From Sporofaciens musculi (GTDB lineage: Bacteria > Bacillota > Clostridia > Lachnospirales > Lachnospiraceae), in NCBI RefSeq assembly GCF_009830285.1, contig NZ_WUQX01000001.1, forward strand, positions 2,108,501 through 2,172,500: a stretch of DNA of 64,000 bases, in the 5' to 3' direction. The position numbers and the translations under genes are program-made. The notes beneath the pieces are model-generated. The model was not told where the DNA came from, searched no databases, and saw only the letters and a program-made list of their open reading frames with translations. Positions 1-6,194 of the stretch are shown one piece after another. Every line of letters starts with the position of its first letter. Position 1 is the stretch's first letter.

Positions 1-171
1 ACATTAATACAATTAGGATTTAAAAATTTTTCTATTCCTTCACCAATGATACCTTTTGTTGCAAAAAAAATAAAAAATATATCACTTTGTCAAGAATTTA
101 TTGCACATCTTAAAACTTTAACGAATGATGATGAAGTTAGAAATTATATAATAGCAACAATGTTAAAATAA
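1..171 (+). CDS. 3' end of a gene with a PEP-utilising (PTS enzyme I-like) C-terminus
   Basis: Frame 1 is open from the left edge to a TAA at 169-171 and gives 56 residues. The segment LGFKNFSIPSPMIPFVAKKI resembles the last barrel segment of PTS enzyme I and related PEP-utilising enzymes (a LGxxxFSxxxxxIPxVKxxI pattern), followed by a helical tail ending ATMLK. The coding is far more AT-rich than the genes from 1.2 kb onward, which suggests a different origin. Only the tail is visible, so whether this is a complete enzyme I, a phosphotransferase-like antibiotic or sugar enzyme, or a decayed copy cannot be decided here. Confidence 0.5.
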   Translation, partial: TLIQLGFKNFSIPSPMIPFVAKKIKNISLCQEFIAHLKTLTNDDEVRNYIIATMLK

Positions 172-446
172 TATGTACGTGGAAAATAGTATTTCACTTG
201 TCAAATACAGAATACGCAGGGCGTGCGAGCTGTTGTCTGAGTATTTTAAAGAGAATGATGTATGAAATTATCAAACCATATGTTAAGAAAGCAACTTGGC
301 GCGAAAATAAAGTTTATTATACAGAAAAAAATGCAGGAAACCACGGGGCTGTCTGAGAGGGCGGAGATTTGATTATCTTATAAACCATTACGATAAGATG
401 TGACCTGGAAACAGAAGGGAGATGAACCCTGCTGTTTCCAAGAATT
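172..446. other. Intergenic region with decayed coding fragments and a hairpin
   Basis: No convincing gene. A short open stretch ending near 263 reads YRIRRACELLSEYFKEND, which resembles the start of an AraC-type helix-turn-helix. A 36-codon frame at 262-372 begins MKLSNHMLRKQLG. Both look like remnants. An inverted repeat of 9 bp (406-414 with 432-440, 17-base loop) lies just downstream of the hicB stop and may terminate hicAB transcription, although it has no clear T-run. Confidence 0.4.
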
Positions 447-851
447 TCAGAACTTGATCTGCAATTTCTGCATAAGAGCCTCTTGTAAAACCTGAGAGAA
501 ATTTATGCCAATGGACGTAGCTTCCTCGTTGAGCCATTCTGGAATACTAAGCGTTTTTTTAACAGATCGGGGGCTGGTTCTTTTTTTATATGCCAGTAGG
601 TCGAATTCGATTACAACAAGGAAAGCATCTTTTTCGACGGTTATATCAGTAGGGTCTGATGGTTCTGGTAAGGCTTCGCTTTCAGCTTCGCGTGATGTGA
701 GCGCTAGGCCGAGAGCATTGACAGCCATTTCATATGCTTGTGTCATATTGTCTCCCTCAGTAAGACATTCTGGAATATCTGGGAAGGTAATCCAGAAGCC
801 TCCTTCCTCGGCTTTGTGAAAAATAGCGGGATAAAATACTAATCTATTCAT
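447..851 (-). CDS. hicB: HicB-family antitoxin
   Basis: A 134-residue protein with the HicB layout. The N-terminal half (FYPAIFHKAEEGGFWITFPD, then a Glu/Asp-rich segment) is the partially degraded RNase H-like fold that binds HicA. The C-terminal half (about residues 95-134, RSVKKTLSIPEWLNEEA and following) looks like a ribbon-helix-helix DNA-binding domain. It lies 28 bases downstream of hicA on the same strand. HicB proteins neutralise HicA by direct binding and repress their own promoter; the palindrome inside the hicA promoter spacer fits that role. The toxin-first gene order is usual for hicAB. Confidence 0.9.
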   Translation of the reverse strand: MNRLVFYPAIFHKAEEGGFWITFPDIPECLTEGDNMTQAYEMAVNALGLALTSREAESEALPEPSDPTDITVEKDAFLVVIEFDLLAYKKRTSPRSVKKTLSIPEWLNEEATSIGINFSQVLQEALMQKLQIKF

Positions 852-879
852 GCAGATACCTCCATTTTTAATGACAGAG

Positions 880-1068
880 CTACTTTAGCCCCGCCTGCTT
901 TAATATTGCTTGCTCTAATCCTTTTTTCATGGCCTGTGAATGATAAGGAACGATTACCTGTTTTCCAGTTTCGGGATTCCTTAATTTTACGTGGGAACCG
1001 TTTTGACTGACAGCTATAAAACCATTTTGCTTCAACATTTTAATGATTTCCTTTGGTGTTAATGGCAT
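880..1068 (-). CDS. hicA: HicA-family toxin (mRNA interferase)
   Basis: A 62-residue double-stranded RNA-binding-like toxin. MPLTPKEIIKMLKQNGF is the typical first helix, and the GSHVKLR segment carries the catalytic histidine (H26), followed by the VIVPYHS strand and a C-terminal helix. Length matches the family (about 60 residues). Members cleave mRNA in a ribosome-independent way and are held by HicB. The start at 1068 is preceded on the minus strand by an aaaggag ribosome site. All key residues are present, so the toxin looks functional. Confidence 0.92.
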   Translation of the reverse strand: MPLTPKEIIKMLKQNGFIAVSQNGSHVKLRNPETGKQVIVPYHSQAMKKGLEQAILKQAGLK

Positions 1069-1099
1069 CTATTGAATCTCCTTTCCTTATCATGTATTT

Positions 1100-1128
1100 A
1101 TTATAATACGTAATATTACGTGTGTCAA
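1100..1128 (-). promoter_or_regulatory. hicAB promoter with a palindrome in the -10/-35 spacer
   Basis: On the minus strand a consensus TTGACA (1123-1128) and TATAAT (1100-1105) are separated by exactly 17 bases. The spacer contains the perfect 14-base palindrome ACGTAATATTACGT (1108-1121). The position is ideal for HicB autorepression by blocking RNA polymerase. Both promoter boxes match the sigma-A consensus at every base. Confidence 0.85.
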
Positions 1129-1161
1129 TAACTTAACATCTCTTAACAATTCCTTAATATA

Positions 1162-1190
1162 TTGAAAAATTTACCAATAAGTGATAAAAT
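1162..1190 (+). promoter_or_regulatory. Predicted promoter of the surface glucosaminidase gene
   Basis: TTGAAA (1162-1167), a 17-base spacer and TAAAAT (1185-1190), about 50 bases before the TTG start at 1246. It is arranged back to back with the hicAB promoter. Confidence 0.55.
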
Positions 1191-1245
1191 TATTTATGTA
1201 CCAGCAGACACATTTTGATTAATAAGGGGCAAAGGAGGAGTTAAA

Positions 1246-3834
1246 TTGCAAAGAATAAGAAGATTCCTGGTACTTACACTTCTTGTATGTCTTGGCGCGA
1301 CGCTGCCGGACATAATGAGTCATGCAGAGGAAATGTCAGGGGAGCAGACATCTGCAGGATCAGGATTAGAGGATGAGAACTCTCAGCGTCTGGATGCGGT
1401 TACGGCTATGGATGAAGCCGGTAACATTTTTGAAGTGGACGAGGAGGGAGGAGAGCTTAACGATCCAGGGATTGCCGCATATTCACGGGACATTTCTGTG
1501 AAGGTGGTCAATTTCCGGACAAAGGGCAATGCAGTTACAAATTATACGGAATATAAAACAGGGGCGGCAGGCTATACCAACGGCGCATATGGCGCGGATG
1601 CCGCTTACCTTGGGACGAACGGCGGTAAGGTTCGTTTCATGCTGTCAGGCGTTGTGGGGGAGGTGTCCGCAGACGAGGTCCAGGTGGTGGATTTTTCAAA
1701 TGCCAAGTCGATTAGTTATTATGCCGTGGAGGGAGGAAGGCTGCGCCATTATATTACTCAGGACATGTCGTTAGAAAAGCACGCCACTTCTCTGGATAAC
1801 GGCAGCGCGCCTACATACCTGCAGGCAGGGGTAACCTATTATAGCTATGACGGACATTATTTCTATACAGATTATGGAACTATGATAGGGGATTACCAGA
1901 ATGAGACAAGAGCAGCTTCTGTGAATTCGGGAAATCCCTATTACAACTATTACCAATATCTGCCGTTTCGCAGCAGAACCTCATACAGCGGGCAAGAGCT
2001 TAACAGCCTGATGATAGGAAAGATAAATGGTTCGTCGAAGTTAAATAACACCGGAGATTATTTTACCAACAGCCAGAATACCTACGGGGTGAATGCACTC
2101 ATTATGACCGGTATTGCGGCAAATGAAAGCGGATGGGGGACAAGCAGTATCTGCCAGAATAAGAATAACCTGTTTGGGCTTAATGCAGTGGACGCGTCTC
2201 CGGGAACCAGCGCCAACACCTATGCAAGCGTGGAGGAATGTATCCGCCAGTTTGCAGACGGATGGATGTCCAGAAAATATCTGAATCCCAACGGCTGGAC
2301 CTACAAAGGCGGCTTTCTTGGCAATAAGGCCAGCGGAGTGAATGTAAAATACGCCTCTGACCCTTACTGGGGCGAGAAGGCGGCGAATATTATCTGGCTT
2401 CTGGATGGGAACGGAGGCGGCAGAGATGCCTATGCCTATACCATCGGTATCAAGGATACCATTGCCACGGGCCATACTAGTGTAAATGTGCGCAATGGAA
2501 GCAGCCAGTCGTCAGCCAGCCTTTATAAGACCGGTGCGTCCTCCAACTATGCCGTGTTGCTTCAGGATATGGCAGCAGAGAATGGATATTACAGGATTCA
2601 GAGCGACGGTGTGCTAAGTGGTGATCGTTCTGGACTGAATACCAAAGCAGGAGAGTATCAGTTTGAGCAAATGTTTGCCTACATACACTCAGATTATGTG
2701 GCGGTTGTGAATCAGGGAGGAACTGTTGCGGCGAAGAAAGAGCTTCAGTCTGTCACCATCAGTCAGGCTCCTGCAAAGACTGTATATACAGCAGGCGAAG
2801 TATTTGATCCGGCAGGCATGGTCGTGACGGCAGGGTTCAGTGACGGTTCACAGGAAGATGTGACGTCGGTGATTACGTATAGCCAGGAACCGCTGCAGGC
2901 AGGTACGGGAAGTATCACGGTATCTTATACATATGAAGAAACTGTTATGTCAGCGGAGCAGGCAATTACTGTGAACGAGTCTGCGGCAACGCCAGAGCCG
3001 GATGAGGGTCAGCCGCCGGTAACGACCCCAACACCGGACGAAGTGACGCCACCGGTAACGACTCCGACGCCAGAGCCGACACCAGACGAAGTGACGCCGC
3101 CGGTAACGACTCCGACGCCAGAACCGACACCAGACGGAGTAACGCCCCCGATACCAGGGACAGATTCTACGGCAGGGACAGATTCTACGCCGAGTCCGAC
3201 GCCAGGCGCAGAGGACAATTTGAATCCGATATCCGTCTCTGACACGAAATTAGACACAGAAGAGGACGGAAATACAGGAGACACTTCCACACCGGAGGCA
3301 ACTTTGACACCTTCAGTTAAGAATGACAGTACAGGTATCTGGGTTCGCGGCGGAACCAGTGAAGGAGTTGCGTGTATGGTTGAAGTGGTTGCGAAGGATT
3401 CCGAGCCTTACCATACCTACATAGAGCCAGTCAAAGATAAAGTTATTCTTGGAGTCTATGACATTAGTTTGACAATAGGTCTGGCAGAAGGTGAAACGAC
3501 AGAGGTTGGTATTCCTGTCGGGGAACAATACAATGGAAAGAAGACGGTTGTTCTGCATTATGACAGCAGTAAGGGATTGGAGAGGTTTACACCTGTGGTG
3601 GAGAACGGAGAAGTGGTTGTTAGGGTTTCTGGTTTCTCACCATTTGTGGTAGCGTTAGATGAAGCGCCGCCTGCTTCTTCTCCCAAGGCAGAGCAGAAGC
3701 CTCAAGAGGCCCAAGCCGTAAGGAGAGCGCCGGTGACAGGAGATGAAAGCCAGGCTGTGCTGTGGGGAGTACTGCTAACGCTGTCCTTTGGAATGATTTC
3801 TATGTATTTATTTAGTAAGAAGCGTATCAAATAG
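1246..3834 (+). CDS. Secreted, wall-associated glucosaminidase-domain protein
   Basis: An 862-residue exported protein starting with TTG at 1246 behind a strong aaaggaggag site. A signal peptide (about residues 1-28) is followed by a mostly novel region. A glucosaminidase-type domain lies at roughly 270-390 (GIAANESGWGTSSICQNKNN with a catalytic-type Glu, and NLFGLNA). An SH3-like segment (VNVRNGSS) and a bacterial Ig-like domain (about 505-580) follow, then a Thr/Pro-rich linker with repeated PTPEPTPDEVTPP units, a beta-rich domain, and the C-terminal APVTGDE, a membrane helix and KKRIK. The end looks like a non-canonical sortase signal. It probably trims peptidoglycan at the cell surface. 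Catalytic activity and sortase anchoring are inferred. Confidence 0.8.
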   Translation: MQRIRRFLVLTLLVCLGATLPDIMSHAEEMSGEQTSAGSGLEDENSQRLDAVTAMDEAGNIFEVDEEGGELNDPGIAAYSRDISVKVVNFRTKGNAVTNYTEYKTGAAGYTNGAYGADAAYLGTNGGKVRFMLSGVVGEVSADEVQVVDFSNAKSISYYAVEGGRLRHYITQDMSLEKHATSLDNGSAPTYLQAGVTYYSYDGHYFYTDYGTMIGDYQNETRAASVNSGNPYYNYYQYLPFRSRTSYSGQELNSLMIGKINGSSKLNNTGDYFTNSQNTYGVNALIMTGIAANESGWGTSSICQNKNNLFGLNAVDASPGTSANTYASVEECIRQFADGWMSRKYLNPNGWTYKGGFLGNKASGVNVKYASDPYWGEKAANIIWLLDGNGGGRDAYAYTIGIKDTIATGHTSVNVRNGSSQSSASLYKTGASSNYAVLLQDMAAENGYYRIQSDGVLSGDRSGLNTKAGEYQFEQMFAYIHSDYVAVVNQGGTVAAKKELQSVTISQAPAKTVYTAGEVFDPAGMVVTAGFSDGSQEDVTSVITYSQEPLQAGTGSITVSYTYEETVMSAEQAITVNESAATPEPDEGQPPVTTPTPDEVTPPVTTPTPEPTPDEVTPPVTTPTPEPTPDGVTPPIPGTDSTAGTDSTPSPTPGAEDNLNPISVSDTKLDTEEDGNTGDTSTPEATLTPSVKNDSTGIWVRGGTSEGVACMVEVVAKDSEPYHTYIEPVKDKVILGVYDISLTIGLAEGETTEVGIPVGEQYNGKKTVVLHYDSSKGLERFTPVVENGEVVVRVSGFSPFVVALDEAPPASSPKAEQKPQEAQAVRRAPVTGDESQAVLWGVLLTLSFGMISMYLFSKKRIK

Positions 3835-3841
3835 TAAGAAG

Positions 3842-3886
3842 AAAGGGAAACCCTTGGAGTGAAGATTCTGAGGGTTTTCCTTAGCA
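3842..3886 (+). terminator. Probable weak terminator after the glucosaminidase gene
   Basis: An imperfect hairpin (gggaaaccct near 3844 with agggttttcc near 3871) with a one-base bulge and a short T-rich tail. The stem is good but the T-run is poor. Confidence 0.4.
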
Positions 3887-3894
3887 ACAAATGC

Positions 3895-3923
3895 TTTACA
3901 CCACAATCACCGATTGATATAAT
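3895..3923 (+). promoter_or_regulatory. Predicted promoter of the 69-residue hypothetical gene
   Basis: TTTACA (3895-3900), a 17-base spacer and TATAAT (3918-3923). Transcription would start near 3930, which makes an ATG start at 3939 almost leaderless. Confidence 0.6.
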
Positions 3924-3938
3924 AAAAGTAGCAAGTAA

Positions 3939-4148
3939 ATGGCACTTATAAAAGGTGGTGAGGATATAACGGAAAAAGAGATGTTAAAACTCTCAGTCGA
4001 AGAGTTCTCAAGGTTACAAGATTATATGATAGAATCCGACAAAGATTCTAACGCATATAAAAGAATGAAACGGCGTTATATTGAATTAAAAGTTATTCTT
4101 ACGGCTTCAGGCATCAACATATCAGAACTCGATTATATTAAAGAGTAG
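3939..4148 (+). CDS. Small hypothetical protein, charged and helical
   Basis: An unrecognised protein of at most 69 residues, rich in Lys, Glu and Ser, predicted helical (LKLSVEEFSRLQDYMIESDK), with no membrane segment or cysteine motif. The start is uncertain. ATG 3939 has no ribosome site and sits just after the promoter. The clear aaaggtggtgagg (3951-3963) lies inside the frame and points to a start near 3966-3981, for example ATG 3981 (55 residues). It stands alone between its own promoter and a strong hairpin terminator, so it is a single-gene transcription unit. No function can be proposed. Confidence 0.6.
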   Translation: MALIKGGEDITEKEMLKLSVEEFSRLQDYMIESDKDSNAYKRMKRRYIELKVILTASGINISELDYIKE

Positions 4149-4244
4149 CAGCTAAATAAGCAGATCAATATACGGATGAGCCGGCTAAGTATTGGCCATA
4201 GTTTAGGATTATGTATTGTATGAAAAAAGAATTAGAGAATATGG

Positions 4245-4287
4245 TACAACAAAATCGCAGAGTAATGTACTCTGCGATTTTGTTGTA
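4245..4287. terminator. Perfect 20-bp hairpin, bidirectional terminator
   Basis: Arms at 4245-4264 and 4268-4287 are perfectly complementary with a three-base loop. The right arm ends in a T-rich stretch and the left arm begins with A-rich sequence, so it could act in either direction. It separates the small hypothetical gene from the symporter. Confidence 0.75.
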
Positions 4288-4365
4288 AACAGCATGTCTA
4301 TTATAACCATCATACACTGAGAAACCAGTACCTGATTTCATTACCTAATATTTTTTGAAAACAGG

Positions 4366-4397
4366 TTGACAGATATAAGCATGTATGCTAATATAAT
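4366..4397 (+). promoter_or_regulatory. Predicted symporter promoter
   Basis: Consensus TTGACA (4366-4371) with overlapping -10 candidates: TAATAT at 4389-4394 (17-base spacer) and TATAAT at 4392-4397 (20-base spacer). The 17-base option is more likely. Confidence 0.65.
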
Positions 4398-4411
4398 CAG
4401 GAATAATTTAG

Positions 4412-4438
4412 TACTTTAAAGCGTTACGCTTTAAAGTA
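4412..4438. promoter_or_regulatory. 12-bp perfect inverted repeat in the symporter leader
   Basis: TACTTTAAAGCG (4412-4423) and its exact complement CGCTTTAAAGTA (4427-4438) are separated by TTA, immediately downstream of the predicted transcription start and 32 bases before the ATG. No T-run follows, so an operator for a dimeric repressor fits better than a terminator. Confidence 0.5.
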
Positions 4439-4470
4439 AAACTAAATATATGGCTTGGAGGAAATGAGAG

Positions 4471-6057
4471 ATGTCAAAGGAAATATTGTGTCTGATTATG
4501 TTGGTTATATTCTTTGCCGTCATGATCTATGTAGGGTTCTACTCAAGGAAGCATGCAACAGATGTAGACGGGTTTGTGCTGGGGGGCAGAGGCGTCGGCC
4601 CCTGGCTGACTGCGTTTGCCTTCGGAACGTCTTACTTTTCGGCGGTTATCTTCGTGGGATATGCCGGACAATTTGGCTGGAACTTTGGAATGTCCGCTAC
4701 CTGGGCGGGCCTTGGCAATGCCTTTATCGGTTCGCTGCTTGCGTGGAACATTCTTGGAAGAAGAACCCGTGTCATGACCCAGCATTTGGATGCTAAGACC
4801 ATGCCGGATTTTTTTGGAAAACGGTTTGATTCCGTTCCCCTTAAGGTAGCAGCTTCGGTTATCGTATTTATTTTTCTGATTCCCTATACTGCCTCTCTCT
4901 ACAATGGGTTATCAAGCCTGTTTGGGCTGGTTTTTGATATCCCCTACTGGGTGGTAATTGCGGTGATGGCTGTGCTTACGGGATTTTACGTGATTTTCGG
5001 GGGATACATGGCTACGGCGATTAATGATTTTATTCAGGGAATTATTATGCTGTTTGGCATCTGCGCCGTGATTGGGGCTGTGTTGTCCGAAAACGGCGGC
5101 TTGCTTGAGGCCACGAAAACTCTTGCGTCCATTACAGGCGACGCAGGATGGGAGGGGGCGTATTCGGCTTTCCTTGGACCGGACCCTCTGGCGCTTCTGT
5201 TTGTGGTAGTCTTAACCTCCCTTGGTACGTGGGGGCTGCCTCAGATGGTGGGTAAGTTCTATGCCATTAAGAGTGAGAAGGATATACATAAGGGAACGGT
5301 GATTTCCACGGTGTTCGCCATCATCGTGGCAGGAGGATGTTATTTCCTGGGGGGCTTCGGGCGACTGTACGGTGATCAAGTGGTGATGAACGAGGCGACG
5401 GGAAAACCATTGTTCGACACCATTGTTCCTACCATGCTGTCTACTCTGCCGTCGGTGGTGATTGCGGTGGTAATCGTGCTGGTTTTGTCAGCGTCCATGT
5501 CCACTCTGTCTTCGCTGGTGCTGACCTCAAGCTCTACCTTCACTTTGGATGTGATTAAACCGGCAGTAAAGCAGGGGATGTCGGATAAGAAGCAGGTCAT
5601 GATTATGCGGATTTTTATCGTGTTCTTTATTCTAGTATCGGCTGTGATAGCTATTTTTAAGGACGCACATCCAGAGGTGACGTTTATTGCCCAGATGATG
5701 GGCGTGTCCTGGGGGGCGCTTGCAGGGGCCTTTCTTGCACCGTTTTTATATGGCTTGTACTGGAAGGGGATTACCAAGATTTCCGTGGTAATATGCTTTT
5801 TCTGGGGCTGCGGGATTGCGCTTTTGCAGTTGTTTGTGACATTAGGTGGGGTTGATGTCACCGGATGGGGTATGGTGCTTGGATATATTTTTAAATCCTC
5901 CATCAATTCAGGTGTAATTGCAATGGTGGGAGGATTGGTACTTGTCCCTGTGATCAGTTTATTTACCAAGAAGCAGGACGGGGAAGAACTTGGGAAGATT
6001 TTCGCCTGCTATGATGAGATGGTGACGATTACCAAGAAGTCTTCACTTCAGGAGTAA
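4471..6057 (+). CDS. Sodium:solute symporter (SSS/SLC5 family)
   Basis: A 528-residue integral membrane protein with about 13 hydrophobic segments in the LeuT-fold pattern of the SSS family. It starts at an N-terminal helix (LIMLVIFFAVMIYVGFYS) followed by the family-typical GGRGVGPWLTAFAFGTSYFSA around residues 37-57. It imports a small organic solute with Na+. The substrate cannot be read from the sequence; Pro/pantothenate-type relatives are nearest by eye. ATG 4471 is preceded by ggaggaaatgag. The gene has its own promoter, operator-like repeat and terminator. The following LeuA-fusion and amidohydrolase genes may handle the imported compound, which is inference. Confidence 0.85.
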   Translation: MSKEILCLIMLVIFFAVMIYVGFYSRKHATDVDGFVLGGRGVGPWLTAFAFGTSYFSAVIFVGYAGQFGWNFGMSATWAGLGNAFIGSLLAWNILGRRTRVMTQHLDAKTMPDFFGKRFDSVPLKVAASVIVFIFLIPYTASLYNGLSSLFGLVFDIPYWVVIAVMAVLTGFYVIFGGYMATAINDFIQGIIMLFGICAVIGAVLSENGGLLEATKTLASITGDAGWEGAYSAFLGPDPLALLFVVVLTSLGTWGLPQMVGKFYAIKSEKDIHKGTVISTVFAIIVAGGCYFLGGFGRLYGDQVVMNEATGKPLFDTIVPTMLSTLPSVVIAVVIVLVLSASMSTLSSLVLTSSSTFTLDVIKPAVKQGMSDKKQVMIMRIFIVFFILVSAVIAIFKDAHPEVTFIAQMMGVSWGALAGAFLAPFLYGLYWKGITKISVVICFFWGCGIALLQLFVTLGGVDVTGWGMVLGYIFKSSINSGVIAMVGGLVLVPVISLFTKKQDGEELGKIFACYDEMVTITKKSSLQE

Positions 6058-6079
6058 GATTAATAGGATAAAATATATC

Positions 6080-6114
6080 AAGGAAAGTGATTAAAATCAG
6101 CACTTTCCTTTTTG
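6080..6114 (+). terminator. Rho-independent terminator after the symporter
   Basis: Stem AAGGAAAGTG (6080-6089) with CACTTTCCTT (6101-6110) and an 11-base loop, then a T-run. Confidence 0.85.
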
Positions 6115-6148
6115 TTGTACTTATGTTAGGATAAGAGTGTGTTAAAAA

Positions 6149-6194
6149 AGAGCAATAGTTTTGATTAATATTATACAAGGAGAGAGCAATAGTT
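6149..6194. promoter_or_regulatory. Direct repeats AGAGCAATAGTT flanking the leader of the LeuA-AraC fusion
   Basis: Two identical 12-base copies lie at 6149-6160 and 6183-6194, start to start 34 bases. The second copy abuts the ATG at 6195 and overlaps the ribosome-binding region. AraC-type domains commonly bind direct repeats, so this could be an autoregulatory site for the fused HTH. A weak -10 (TATTAT near 6170) lies between the copies. Confidence 0.4.

Noticed and set aside
3033..3150. Short repeats that might suggest a CRISPR-like array
   Set aside because: They are in-frame codon repeats of the PTPEPTPDEVTPP linker, with no spacers.
3009..3290. Gly/Val repeat frame on the minus strand
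   Set aside because: Complement of the Thr/Pro repeat of the surface protein.
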